Shown here piece after piece: positions 54,215 through 63,557 of a stretch of 64,000 bases of DNA. Within the stretch, counting starts at the first letter, position 1, and each line of letters begins with the position of its first letter. The stretch is from Mediterraneibacter hominis. Lineage in GTDB: Bacteria > Bacillota > Clostridia > Lachnospirales > Lachnospiraceae. The notes below the pieces were generated by a model. It searched no databases and had not been told where the DNA came from. It worked only from the letters and a program-made list of their open reading frames with translations. The position numbers were made by a program, and so were the translations under genes. Location of the stretch: NCBI RefSeq assembly GCF_014287475.1, contig NZ_JACOPF010000001.1:930001-994000 (forward strand), in the 5' to 3' direction.

Positions 54215-55117
54215 CTACAGAATTCCCCGTATCTCATTTAGTGAATCTAAGTGGTTATCCTCCATATATTTTTCCACTCCGGCGATAATATCCAGAGAAA
54301 TATCCGGTTTCATAAATGTGGCAGTTCCCACCTGTACAACCTGTGCCCCTGCCATAATAAATGCAATTGCATCCTGCCATGTCGTAATACCGCCCATCCC
54401 CATAACCGGTATTTTCACCGCTTTGCACACCTGATGTACCATACGCAGAGCGATTGGCCTGATCGCCGGACCTGACAGTCCCGCATATCCATTTTGAAAT
54501 ACCATTGCTTTCTTGTCTATATCCACTGCCATCGCAAGAAACGTGTTGACAAGGGAAACTCCGTCTGCGCCTTCCTCCTCGCACATCTTTGCCAGAGCTA
54601 CAATATCCTCTGCATTGGGAGAAAGCTTAACTACTAGTTTGTGCTTGCTGATTTTCCTCACTTCGCGCACAAGCTCCCTGGCCGCCTCTGTCTTGACCCC
54701 AAAATTCATACCGCCCTCTTTTACATTAGGACAGGAAATATTTAATTCCAGAATATCTATGTTTACATCATTCAGGCGTTCTGCTCCGCGAAAATAATCC
54801 TCTTTCGAGTGTCCTCCCATATTTACAATGTTGACTACGTCTTTTTCATTGATCCAATCCAGATCTTGTTCTATAAACGCCTCAATTCCCGGATTTTCCA
54901 GCCCTACACTGTTCATAATCCCGCTTGGTGTCTCCCATATCCGGATCCCGTCATTGCCCCCATGGGGATGAATAATCAGTCCTTTTGAGGAAAGCCCTCC
55001 CAATTTTTCAATGTCAAAGCACTCTGCAAGCTCTCTGCCAAATCCACATGTGCCGGATGCCAGGACAACTGGGTTTTTAAAGGCAATCCCTGCAAATTCT
55101 GTATGTAATCTGCTCAT
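54215..55117 (-). CDS. pyrD: Dihydroorotate dehydrogenase B, catalytic subunit
   Basis: 300 residues, start overlapping the pyrK stop. Class 1B signature features: [31 protein letters not shown] with the catalytic Cys in [23 protein letters not shown], and [19 protein letters not shown] for the FMN phosphate. Uses PyrK to pass electrons to NAD. Fourth step of UMP synthesis. Confidence 0.95.
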   Translation of the reverse strand: MSRLHTEFAGIAFKNPVVLASGTCGFGRELAECFDIEKLGGLSSKGLIIHPHGGNDGIRIWETPSGIMNSVGLENPGIEAFIEQDLDWINEKDVVNIVNMGGHSKEDYFRGAERLNDVNIDILELNISCPNVKEGGMNFGVKTEAARELVREVRKISKHKLVVKLSPNAEDIVALAKMCEEEGADGVSLVNTFLAMAVDIDKKAMVFQNGYAGLSGPAIRPIALRMVHQVCKAVKIPVMGMGGITTWQDAIAFIMAGAQVVQVGTATFMKPDISLDIIAGVEKYMEDNHLDSLNEIRGIL

Positions 55118-55828
55118 CTATGCAAACACCTCGCTTCCTAAAAATACCGGGCCGTCCTTGCACGCTGTCTTATTCCCGTTCTTTGTCTTACAGGTACAGA
55201 CCTTGCACATGCCTATCCCGCATGCCATACGGTTCTCCATAGAGACATACAAAGGAACTCCTGCGTCCATTTTCTTACATTTTTCATATAAAACTTTCAT
55301 CATAATTTCCGGACCACAGGTCAAAATCACATCGTACTCCAAAGGATTGACCAAATCTGTAATAAACCCGCCGATATCTAGATATAGATTATCTGCAACA
55401 CTTCTGTATTCTTCTTCCAGAACAGATTTTTGACTGAAGCCCAGGTAAATATCTATCTGGCTGCCGATTCCCTCCTCTTTATATTTTTTCGCTGTATAGT
55501 AAAAGGGAGCGATTCCGACGCCGCCTCCTACCATGGCAATCTTTCCTTTTACATTCATCGGAAAACCATTGCCGTAAGGACCGTTGAGCGTCAGCATTTT
55601 TCCGGGTTCCAGACGGCTTATCAATTCCGTTCCTTTTCCCACTTTCTTATACAAGAAAGATACCCTGTCGCCGTCTGCATCGAATATGCTGATAGGTCTT
55701 GATAGCACCGGATACTCTTCCCAGCCCCGCAGCATATAGAATTGTCCGGCTTTCACCTGATTCTTTTCTTCCACTTCTATCAGATAAAAGTCATCTGACA
55801 GTTTTTTATTTGTCAGTATTTTTCCCAT
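55118..55828 (-). CDS. pyrK: Dihydroorotate dehydrogenase B, electron transfer subunit
   Basis: 236 residues from ATG 55828 (AGGAGG 6 bp upstream; the open frame extends 16 codons). Ferredoxin-reductase fold with FAD motif RPISIFDADGD, glycine-rich NAD region MVGGGVGIAPFYYTA and the C-terminal 2Fe-2S cluster CGIGMCKVCTCKTKNGNKTAC (given here in part). It passes electrons from PyrD to NAD. Confidence 0.95.
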   Translation of the reverse strand: MGKILTNKKLSDDFYLIEVEEKNQVKAGQFYMLRGWEEYPVLSRPISIFDADGDRVSFLYKKVGKGTELISRLEPGKMLTLNGPYGNGFPMNVKGKIAMVGGGVGIAPFYYTAKKYKEEGIGSQIDIYLGFSQKSVLEEEYRSVADNLYLDIGGFITDLVNPLEYDVILTCGPEIMMKVLYEKCKKMDAGVPLYVSMENRMACGIGMCKVCTCKTKNGNKTACKDGPVFLGSEVFA

Positions 55829-55844
55829 ATTCATCCTCCTTTTC

Positions 55845-57116
55845 TTATTCTTTATCTTCATACACAATCCTGCCATTACAGATCGTATATTTTACTTTAC
55901 CGTATAATTCTTCTCCAATAAATGGAGAATTGCTGGATTTTGAATAAAATTTTTCCACCTTCCATTTCTCAAATTCATCAAAAATAACAAGATCCGCCTG
56001 CTTTCCTTCTGCAATATATCCACTGTCTAATCCATACAGTCTTGCCGGATTGAACGTCATTTTTTTCAAGAAACATTCCATTGTAAGGCTCCCTGTGCGG
56101 ACAAGATTTGTAATTCCAAGCGCCAAAGCCGTCTCCAATCCAATCATTCCGCTTGGCGCTTTCGTGATCTCCCTGCTTTTTTCTTCCGCAGAGTGAGGCG
56201 CATGATCGGTCGCAATAATCTGTATCGTGCCATCTTTTAACCCTTCTATAATTCCACGCCGGTCATCTTCTGTACGTAAAGGAGGATTGACTTTTGCAAA
56301 GTTTTTCTTCACAAGCGCGTCTTCTTCCGTCAGTGAAAAATGCTGCGGCGTTGCTTCTGCCCACACATCTGCACCTAGCTTCTGTGCCAGCCTGATATAC
56401 TCTACCGACACTCTGGAGCTTACATGCTGGATACTGACTCTCGCTTTCGTCTCCAACGCTAATGTACAGTCCCTTGCTACCATAAGCTGTTCGGAAAGTG
56501 CCATGGCGCCTCCGATTCCCAGCGCCTTAGAGACATGCCCCCTGTTAATGCCTGCCTGTTGTACAAAATCCGGGTCTTCCTCATGCAGGCTAATCGCAAG
56601 TCCTTCTTCTTTTGCCCTTTTTAACGCCTCATACATCAGCCGGCTGTCTTGAATAGGAATCCCGTCATCACTTAATCCTATGGCCTTCGCCGCTTTTAAT
56701 TCCGCAAAATCTGTCAGCTCTTTTCCCTGCATTCCTTTTGTCACTGCTGCTACAGACAACACACGGATGTCTGCCTGTTTTCCTTTCTCCAATACATAGG
56801 AGAGCGTCTCCGGATTATCCACCGGCGGTTTTGTGTTCGCCATACACACTACAGTCGTAAATCCGCCTGCCGCAGCCGCTTTTGCACCACTTTCAATATC
56901 TTCTTTATATGTCAGTCCCGGATCTCGGAAATGTACATGTACGTCAATGAGTCCCGGCGCGACGATTTTTCCTTCTGCCTCAATCACACGCTCATAATCA
57001 TTGCTGCGCTTATATTTCCCGATTCCCGCAATCTTTCCATCCTCAATTAAAATGTCCAGTATCTCATCTGTTCCACTCTTAGGGTCAATCACCCTGCCGT
57101 TTTTAATTAAAATCAC
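55845..57116 (-). CDS. pyrC: Dihydroorotase
   Basis: 423 residues. Class I dihydroorotase motifs: DVHVHFRDPGLTYKEDI (metal ligands HxH), GGFTTVVCMANTKPPVDNP, the catalytic loop ATDHAPHSAEEK, and a C-terminal GLDSGYIAEGKQADLVIFDE. It cyclises carbamoyl aspartate to dihydroorotate. The start overlaps the M20 hydrolase stop by 4 bp. The grouping with an N-carbamoyl hydrolase leaves open a dihydropyrimidinase-like role, but the motifs favour PyrC. Confidence 0.9.
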   Translation of the reverse strand: MILIKNGRVIDPKSGTDEILDILIEDGKIAGIGKYKRSNDYERVIEAEGKIVAPGLIDVHVHFRDPGLTYKEDIESGAKAAAAGGFTTVVCMANTKPPVDNPETLSYVLEKGKQADIRVLSVAAVTKGMQGKELTDFAELKAAKAIGLSDDGIPIQDSRLMYEALKRAKEEGLAISLHEEDPDFVQQAGINRGHVSKALGIGGAMALSEQLMVARDCTLALETKARVSIQHVSSRVSVEYIRLAQKLGADVWAEATPQHFSLTEEDALVKKNFAKVNPPLRTEDDRRGIIEGLKDGTIQIIATDHAPHSAEEKSREITKAPSGMIGLETALALGITNLVRTGSLTMECFLKKMTFNPARLYGLDSGYIAEGKQADLVIFDEFEKWKVEKFYSKSSNSPFIGEELYGKVKYTICNGRIVYEDKE

Positions 57117-58327
57117 TGATTCTCCCTCCTGATATGTTCATATATAACTCTTGCTCCATTACATATATCCTCGATCGCGGCAAACTCCATTTTATTATGA
57201 CTATTTCCCTTGTCACATGGTATAAAAAGCATTGCGGTATCACAGATTGCCGCAAATGACATTGCATCATGCCCCGCGCCGCTGACCATAATGCGATTTG
57301 ATATATGCAGCCTGCGAGCCACCTCTTCCAGCTTCGTTTCCAGTTCCTTCGTCATCTCTATAGGCGGAATACTGCTTAATTTTTCTTCGATAAGCTGTAC
57401 TTTACGCTTCCTGCATATCGTTCTTGCAGAGTCTAACACGCCCTTCTCAATTCTGTCAAGACTTGCCCTGTCAATTCCACGGATATCGATCCCGATCTGT
57501 ACTTCGCCCGGAATCACATTCATTGCATTTGGTCTGTTATATAAAACTCCGACCGTTGCAACAGACTGATACATAGATTCTCTCTGCCCAAGCCGTTCCA
57601 CGTCCAACACGACTTCTGCCGCTGCACACAGAGCATCATTTCTCATCATCATCGGCGTTGTTCCAGAATGTTCCGCCATTCCATGAAAGTACAGATTATA
57701 GCGAATAGGCCCTGCAATCGTACTGACAATGCCAATTTTTGTATGACATTCATTCAGCACTTTGCCTTGCTCGATGTGTAACTCCAGATACTGACGTACA
57801 CCTTCTATCTTTTTTGGACGGATGTTCAATCCGCGTTCCTCAAAGATGTCCCCCAGAAGCCTTCCATCTTTTGCCACCAAGCCTTCAATATCCTGTTTGT
57901 ACACTTCTTTCGTGATAAGACCGCTTCCAATCGTACAACATCCAAAATTGCTGGATTCTTCACACCGGAAAGCCCCTACCCGGATAGGTACATTTAATCC
58001 GTCCTCTTTCGCCCACCGCAGCACCATCATTCCAGCTATCACGCCTGCCACACCGTCATATCTGCCGCCTTCTACAACAGAATCCAAATGCGAACCGATT
58101 AAATAATAATTGTCTTCTGTACTATTACAAATATAGGTATTTCCCACCTCATCTGCCATTTCGGTAAATCCCATCTGTCTGCCGGCCGCTATCAGCGTCT
58201 CATGCATCCGGTCTTCTGTCTGTGTATAGCCAAGGCGTGTAACCCCTCCGTCCGCAGTAGCTCCTATATTATAGAATCCCTTAAAAAGTTCTTCACAGTA
58301 CTGCATGTCCTTACGACTATGTATCAT
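57113..58327 (-). CDS. M20 family N-carbamoyl/allantoate amidohydrolase
   Basis: 404 residues. Zinc-dependent M20 hydrolase of the HyuC/AllC group: LIGSHLDSVVEGGRYDGVAG (metal ligands H and D), FRCEESSNFGCC, LELHIEQGKVL, MAEHSGTTPMMMRNDA and GAGHDAMSFAAI. It would open carbamoyl or ureido compounds such as allantoate, ureidoglycolate-like or N-carbamoyl amino acids. Its overlap with pyrC and closeness to PucR-type regulators links it to pyrimidine or purine nitrogen metabolism. Exact substrate unknown. Confidence 0.85.
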   Translation of the reverse strand: MIHSRKDMQYCEELFKGFYNIGATADGGVTRLGYTQTEDRMHETLIAAGRQMGFTEMADEVGNTYICNSTEDNYYLIGSHLDSVVEGGRYDGVAGVIAGMMVLRWAKEDGLNVPIRVGAFRCEESSNFGCCTIGSGLITKEVYKQDIEGLVAKDGRLLGDIFEERGLNIRPKKIEGVRQYLELHIEQGKVLNECHTKIGIVSTIAGPIRYNLYFHGMAEHSGTTPMMMRNDALCAAAEVVLDVERLGQRESMYQSVATVGVLYNRPNAMNVIPGEVQIGIDIRGIDRASLDRIEKGVLDSARTICRKRKVQLIEEKLSSIPPIEMTKELETKLEEVARRLHISNRIMVSGAGHDAMSFAAICDTAMLFIPCDKGNSHNKMEFAAIEDICNGARVIYEHIRRENQ

Positions 58328-58476
58328 ATCTGTCTCCTCCTACTTTATCATTTCATAAGTATCGGTGTAAAGGCATTTCTTTCTTTATAAAGCTTTAGAA
58401 ACAGCAGCCCTGACAGCCATATCTTTATGAAAACAGTATATCTGCAGGCCGTTCATAATGATATGTTCACAGACGC

Positions 58477-58520
58477 AAAAAAAACATACTCTTTTTGTTT
58501 ATTTAGACAAAAGAATATGC
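58477..58520 (-). terminator. Terminator after PucR-family gene
   Basis: CATATTC.TTTTGT / ACAAAAAGAGTATG stem followed by TTTTTTTT on the minus strand, just past the stop at 58528. The remaining 58328-58476 gap shows nothing else I can support. Confidence 0.75.
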
Positions 58521-58527
58521 TTTTTGT

Positions 58528-59706
58528 TTATCTGCCGCAGAGCTTTTTCTCCAGTACCATAAAATATAATTTAAAGTTATCCTCCTGACGTTTTATATCC
58601 AGCCCGGTAAGCTCTTTTATTTTATTTAAGCGATATTTTATTGTATTTTTATGTGTATACATCCGGCTCGCTGCCTCATCCATATTCCCATCACATTCAT
58701 AATAGATAATCAATGTATCCACTAACTCCTGATTTTTCAATTTTCCCAAAATATCTGAAAAAAGACTCTTCTGCTTATTCTGCAGCATCTCACGCAGACT
58801 GCTGTATAGCTCCAGTTCTGAAAATAAGTGGATTTTTTTAGTTCTTTCCATAACCTGCCCTAGTTCAAGCGCCTGCATTGCTTCTTCATAAGAACGCCGG
58901 ATGCCCGTCACTTTTGTGCATGCCATTCCGATTCCTACATGATAATCTCCTGGAATCGCCAGACTATCCAATATCACCCTCATCTCTGTCAAGACAAACG
59001 GCAAATATTGTTCTAAACATGCCTTTTCTCTTCCATACAGCATAAACAGGATTCCTTTTTCTAGCGCAAAATTACTGCTAAACAATCCTTTTGACAACCT
59101 TTCAGTAAAATTAGAAAGTCTGTCCGCCGCAAATTTGACCATTCTATGTTTATTCCCTTCATAGAACTCCTGAGTGCCTGCTTTAATTATGACTGCCTGA
59201 AAAAAGTCATTCTCAATATCTACATTGAGAAGCCGCCCTTCTTCTTTAAGCATAGCATTACTCGCTGAAGGATGAAAAATAATATCGGATAAATATTTTC
59301 CAAGCATCTTCCTTTTGTTGCTTTCTGTCATAATGACATTCATAGCATCCATAATAATGTCTATATACGTCATTTCATAGGGAATCCGTAGTAATGGAAA
59401 ATGGTTTTTATCTGCAATCGCAATCATTTTGTCTGAAATATAGTGTGCATATTTTCCTGTTTTAATCGCCAGGCATGCACTGTGAGTTTCCATCAGATCA
59501 TAGAGCAGCCGGCACTGTTTTTCTTCGTCATCTCCGATAGAATACAGACTTGTTATCAGAAAGTCATCGCCCCTTAACCATTGGATCACATCCGGTACCT
59601 CCATCACCGTCACTGTTCCTACATTGACATCCAGGCATTCTGTGCTTGTGACAAGTTCCAGGTTTTTAAGTGACTTGAACTTTAACAATTCCCTAAGTTT
59701 AGCCAT
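58528..59706 (-). CDS. PucR/CdaR-family transcriptional regulator
   Basis: 392 residues. N-terminal PucR ligand domain (residues about 1-125, LVTSTECLDVNVGTVTVMEV and RGDDFLITSLYSIGDDEEK), a central GGDEF-like CdaR region (about 160-290) and a C-terminal HTH_30 (about 325-385: YECDGNMDEAASRMYTHKNT, IKYRLNKIKELTGLDI). This family senses purine or related metabolites and activates catabolic genes. The downstream M20/pyr genes and the symporter at 61583 are plausible targets. It lies 19 bp from the gene at 59726 and probably shares its transcript. Confidence 0.88.
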   Translation of the reverse strand: MAKLRELLKFKSLKNLELVTSTECLDVNVGTVTVMEVPDVIQWLRGDDFLITSLYSIGDDEEKQCRLLYDLMETHSACLAIKTGKYAHYISDKMIAIADKNHFPLLRIPYEMTYIDIIMDAMNVIMTESNKRKMLGKYLSDIIFHPSASNAMLKEEGRLLNVDIENDFFQAVIIKAGTQEFYEGNKHRMVKFAADRLSNFTERLSKGLFSSNFALEKGILFMLYGREKACLEQYLPFVLTEMRVILDSLAIPGDYHVGIGMACTKVTGIRRSYEEAMQALELGQVMERTKKIHLFSELELYSSLREMLQNKQKSLFSDILGKLKNQELVDTLIIYYECDGNMDEAASRMYTHKNTIKYRLNKIKELTGLDIKRQEDNFKLYFMVLEKKLCGR

Positions 59707-59725
59707 CTTTCGTCAACCCCTGTAC

Positions 59726-61240
59726 TTAATCCAGTATATCTTTTAACTGCTTTAATCTGCTGATTCTGTATGTACTTTTCTCTTGCTGTTCTTGTTCTTT
59801 TACATCCCCCCTTATAAACCAGCATGTGTCAATGCCATATCGAAGCCCTCCTTTTATATCAGAGCTGTAAGAATCTCCTACAATCAGCGCCTTCCTCTTG
59901 TCAAAGCCCGGAATATGTTTCTCTACATATGAAAAAAATTCTTCAGAAGGTTTTTGTGCCCCTGCCTCCTCTGAAATAAAGACCTCTTCAAAATATTTTT
60001 CAAGCCCGGAAGCTTTCAACCGTCTTTTTTGTGTTGCAACCACCCCATTACTGATGATAAACAAACGATATTTTCCTTTCAGCCATTGGCAGACTTCTTC
60101 TGCGTCTTCTATCATCTGTGCTCCTTCGTTTAAGCAGGAACGATATTTTACCTCCCACTCGCTTCCATCTATCTCTATGCCAAATTCCCGCATAGTCTTT
60201 GAAAACCTTGTGTTCAGAACCTCTGTTTTCTCTATCTTTCCTTGTTCATAATCTTTCCATAACTTATCATTCACTTTTTTATATACAGGAAGATAGGAAA
60301 GTGGGTTTTTATATCCATACTCATTTAATACACGTACAAAAGACTCTTTTTCATTTGCCTGAAAATCCAAAAGTGTATCATCTATATCCAACAGGATATA
60401 TTCATACTGTTTTATCGCTTTCATCTTATCTATCTTTTTATTTGTATCCAGCACCTTTTTCGCAATCATCAGCAGATGAAGTTTAAAGCTGTCCTCAGTG
60501 TCATGTACGTCCAGTCCGGTTGACTTTTTTACATTCGCCAGGTATTCTCTCACTAAGTCAGACGGAATATCCAGCACTTTCGCTGTCATGTCTATATCTT
60601 CTTTACATTTATAATATTTGGCAAGCACATCGATCTCCATTTTCCCGAGCTGGCTAAATACGATATCTGTAATCTGCTTGCCATAATTTGTTACCATCGC
60701 ATTAATAGAACTATAAATCTCCATTCCCATATAATCTAAGATAACTCTCTCTTTTTTGAAAATCTCGCCTGCTTTTGCCGCCTTCATAGCGTATGTATAT
60801 GTGCGCTTGATTCCTGCGATCCCTTTTTCCGGCAGTCCAATCCCTACACGGACTTTTTTGTTTCCTCCAAGCGTCTCTAAGCGCTCCACCGCTTCCTTTT
60901 TAAATTCCGGAAGGATCTCTGTCAGTTCATCTTTCGTATGTCCTACCAAAAAAGTCGCTACTCCGTTATCTACATAAAACATCTGATTTGATCCGACTTT
61001 CTTGTTGATGGAGGGCAGCGCACACATCTGTTCCAATTGCTTCTTTAGTCTTTCTTTTTCCTCAAATGTTCCCTGCTCTGTAGAAGGATAAAGGAACACC
61101 ACCCCTAAAAACATATCCTGTCTCACATCAAACCCCAGCTTTTGTCCAAACTGAACTACGAGTCTTTCATCTTCATAAAAATAATTCACTACATCATTAA
61201 AGTACGTTGAAAATCCGATCGTCTCCATACTGCTATACAT
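59726..61240 (-). CDS. CdaR-type regulator fused to YjjG-like HAD phosphatase
   Basis: 504 residues after GAGGTAATGAG. Residues about 1-265 repeat the central and C-terminal parts of the neighbouring PucR protein, ending in an HTH_30-like helix pair (YYKCKEDIDMTAKVLDIPSD, LVREYLANVKKSTGLDVHDT). Residues about 275-504 are a HAD hydrolase: ILLDIDDTLLDF (motif I DxDxT), FIISNGVVATQK (II), GAQKPSEEFF (III Lys) and LIVGDSYSSDIKGG (IV). Domain order and motifs fit the YjjG/pyrimidine 5'-nucleotidase group. The N-terminal PucR ligand domain is missing, so the enzyme may act as the sensor. Confidence 0.85.
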   Translation of the reverse strand: MYSSMETIGFSTYFNDVVNYFYEDERLVVQFGQKLGFDVRQDMFLGVVFLYPSTEQGTFEEKERLKKQLEQMCALPSINKKVGSNQMFYVDNGVATFLVGHTKDELTEILPEFKKEAVERLETLGGNKKVRVGIGLPEKGIAGIKRTYTYAMKAAKAGEIFKKERVILDYMGMEIYSSINAMVTNYGKQITDIVFSQLGKMEIDVLAKYYKCKEDIDMTAKVLDIPSDLVREYLANVKKSTGLDVHDTEDSFKLHLLMIAKKVLDTNKKIDKMKAIKQYEYILLDIDDTLLDFQANEKESFVRVLNEYGYKNPLSYLPVYKKVNDKLWKDYEQGKIEKTEVLNTRFSKTMREFGIEIDGSEWEVKYRSCLNEGAQMIEDAEEVCQWLKGKYRLFIISNGVVATQKRRLKASGLEKYFEEVFISEEAGAQKPSEEFFSYVEKHIPGFDKRKALIVGDSYSSDIKGGLRYGIDTCWFIRGDVKEQEQQEKSTYRISRLKQLKDILD

Positions 61241-61490
61241 CTCATTACCTCCAAATTACCAGACTATTGCACTTTTTATATTTAATTTTCTTTCTTTTCA
61301 ACAAGAAAATATTATATTACATCATCATTTTTGTTTTGTCAATTACTTTTCTTATGTTTTTACATATCCTAAACATAATATAAGCAGCGTATAAAATCTT
61401 TGTTAAAAAAGACAAAATTCCTGTCGCTTTTTTGTCCGTCTGGTAATTGTAAGGAAGAATTTCATCCCTTAATATAACAGTATACAGCGG

Positions 61491-61539
61491 CGGCGTAATA
61501 AGCGTATATAGTCAAGTCACGCTTATTACGCCGTTTTTT
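61491..61539 (+). terminator. Leader terminator (attenuator) before symporter gene
   Basis: Perfect 14-bp stem CGGCGTAATAAGCG/CGCTTATTACGCCG, 15-nt loop, then TTTTTT, ending 44 bp before the symporter start. Since the upstream neighbour is divergent (59726-61240, minus strand), nothing else needs terminating here; the hairpin is best read as an attenuator. The rest of 61241-61490 is AT-rich and probably holds the promoters of both divergent genes. Confidence 0.75.
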
Positions 61540-61582
61540 GAGTTTCTGCAGAAACATAACATTTCACAAGGAGGATTCAACA

Positions 61583-62935
61583 ATGAAAAAACAAAAATCC
61601 GCGCATTCTCTGGCACGAAGAATGGTCATCTCTCTTGTACTCGGCATTATCGTCGGTTTTTTCTTCATGTGGCTGCGTGAAACATTAAATGCATCCGGCA
61701 ATGGGAATATCTGGAATACAATCAATACTCTCTTGTTCCAGGATATCTCTGCCGAAGGAGCATCCAGTGCTGTCGGTTTGTTTTATATTATCGGTCAGAT
61801 GTTTATACGCGCTTTACAACTTGTTATCATCCCTATGGTCTTTACTTCGATTGCTCTCGCCATCGGTACAATCTCCGACACGCGTACACTGGGCCGTATC
61901 TCTTTTAAAACGGTTGCCTGGTTTCTTTTATGTTACTTCTTTGCTCTGCTCCTGGCGGGCATAGTCGGAATGTTCTTGTACAGCAATGGTCTTTTTGACG
62001 CGAATATCACCGGACTTTCTGCTTCTGAAGGTTCCACAGGCTCCAATCCACTTCTCGTTATTTTAAATGCGGTTCCGTCTAATATCACCGCGGTATTCGG
62101 CGACAATACTGCTGTCCTTGCCGTTGTATTTCTTGCTGTCGTGGTTGGTCTGTGCATGAATGTACTCGGAGAGGAAAAAACTCATACTTTAAAAAAACTG
62201 TTTCAGGAAATAAATGATGTGGTTGTCGTTTTCTTAAATTTTGTAGTGACAAAGGTCGGTCCTGTTGCCATTTTTGTCCTTCTGTCAAGGACATTCGCTA
62301 CATATGGCATCGACTATCTGCGTCCTGCGCTTGTCTACGTAATAACAACTATCCTCCTGCTTCTAATCTATCTCTTTATCGGATATGCCCTGATCATCCG
62401 GTTCGGAACCAAATTAAACCCGGTTCCTTTTATAAAAAAGATTTCCAAAGTCGCAATGTTTGGTTTTTCTACTTCTTCCAGCGCCGCAGCGCTCCCTTTG
62501 AATCTTGAGACTACCTCTCAGGAATTAGGTGTGGATGAAAAAGTAGCCTCTTTTGTCCTTCCTCTTGGAATGACGATTAATATGAATGGCACCGCAATTA
62601 TGCAGGTAATTGCCACACTGTTTATTGCTGGATGTTCTGGACAGCAAGTAACAATCCCCATGCTGATCATGATTGCCGTCATGGTTGCTCTATGTTCGGC
62701 TGGCACACCGGCGGCCCCGGGAGCCGGCGCTGTCATCCTTTTTACTATCCTGTCTGGCTTTGGTTTCACAACAGACAGCGCGCTGCTTGCATATAGTCTG
62801 ATACTGGCGATCAACAGACCGATTGAAATGTTGTGTACTTCTTTGAACGTAGTCGGCGACTCATGTACATGTATCTATGTTGCCAAATCCGAAAATATGC
62901 TGAATGAAACCGTTTATAACAGCCCTGTAAAATAA
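61583..62935 (+). CDS. Dicarboxylate/amino acid:cation symporter (DAACS)
   Basis: 450 residues from ATG 61583 (AAGGAGG upstream; earlier in-frame ATG lacks a site). GltP/SstT-like: eight helices plus re-entrant loops, a serine-rich HP1 motif (FGFSTSSSAAALPLNLE), the NMNGT motif of helix 7 (MTINMNGTAIM) and the helix 8 region (NRPIEMLCTSLNVVGDSCTC). It imports glutamate, aspartate, serine or C4-dicarboxylates with sodium or protons. Divergent from the regulator/phosphatase fusion and preceded by an attenuator. Confidence 0.92.
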   Translation: MKKQKSAHSLARRMVISLVLGIIVGFFFMWLRETLNASGNGNIWNTINTLLFQDISAEGASSAVGLFYIIGQMFIRALQLVIIPMVFTSIALAIGTISDTRTLGRISFKTVAWFLLCYFFALLLAGIVGMFLYSNGLFDANITGLSASEGSTGSNPLLVILNAVPSNITAVFGDNTAVLAVVFLAVVVGLCMNVLGEEKTHTLKKLFQEINDVVVVFLNFVVTKVGPVAIFVLLSRTFATYGIDYLRPALVYVITTILLLLIYLFIGYALIIRFGTKLNPVPFIKKISKVAMFGFSTSSSAAALPLNLETTSQELGVDEKVASFVLPLGMTINMNGTAIMQVIATLFIAGCSGQQVTIPMLIMIAVMVALCSAGTPAAPGAGAVILFTILSGFGFTTDSALLAYSLILAINRPIEMLCTSLNVVGDSCTCIYVAKSENMLNETVYNSPVK

Positions 62936-62948
62936 CAGCATGTAACAG

Positions 62949-62987
62949 AAAAGCATCCCCTCAGCCGTAACCTGAGGGGATGCTTTT
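62949..62987. terminator. Bidirectional terminator, symporter / cobO
   Basis: AAAAGCATCCCCTCA/TGAGGGGATGCTTTT, perfect 15-bp stem, serving the two converging genes. Confidence 0.88.
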
Positions 62988-63527
62988 CTACAACTCAATT
63001 CCTTTTCTTGCACGCTGCCCGCTGTCAAAAGGATGCTTTATCTTTTTGATTTCCGATACGTAATCTGCTGCTTCTATCAATTTGCTGCTCGGAGCATTTC
63101 CTGTCAGTATAACCTCAAGGTGCTCCGGCTTCTTTTCCAAATAATCCGTTACTATTTCTTCATCCAATAAGCCTGCTTGTATTGTATAGATAACTTCATC
63201 CAGAAACAATACATCATATCCTCGTTCTGCCTGCTGTACTGCCTCTTGAAACTGACGGGTATAAAATATACGCCGTTCGCGACGTTCCTCCTCCGTAAGG
63301 CTAGAACTAAATTTTTCCTGTTCAAGTCCATCCAAAATCGTGATATTTTCCGAACATTTTAAAATATTTCTTTCGCTTGTCGTATTATCTTTCATAAATT
63401 GATAAATCAAAACCTTATATCCATAACCTGCTGCCCTGGCACACAGCCCCATGCCTGCGGTTGTCTTGCCTTTCCCATTTCCAAAATAAATGTGTATCAA
63501 TCCTTTTTTTTCGTTCATTACTCTCAT
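62988..63527 (-). CDS. cobO: Cob(I)yrinic acid a,c-diamide adenosyltransferase
   Basis: 179 residues. P-loop protein of the CobO/BtuR family: IHIYFGNGKGKTTAGMG Walker A, YDVLFLDEVIYTIQAGLLDE (Walker B-like) and LTGNAPSSKLIEAADYVSE. It adds the adenosyl group to cobalamin precursors in B12 synthesis or salvage. No other cobalamin gene is in view, so a salvage role is possible. Confidence 0.92.
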   Translation of the reverse strand: MRVMNEKKGLIHIYFGNGKGKTTAGMGLCARAAGYGYKVLIYQFMKDNTTSERNILKCSENITILDGLEQEKFSSSLTEEERRERRIFYTRQFQEAVQQAERGYDVLFLDEVIYTIQAGLLDEEIVTDYLEKKPEHLEVILTGNAPSSKLIEAADYVSEIKKIKHPFDSGQRARKGIEL

Positions 63528-63557
63528 ACCTTGACCTTTTCTATTATAAATGGATGC

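Noticed and set aside
54255..54584. Minus-strand 109-codon ORF inside pyrD
   Set aside because: Out-of-frame shadow of pyrD, Gly/Arg/Tyr-rich, no motif.
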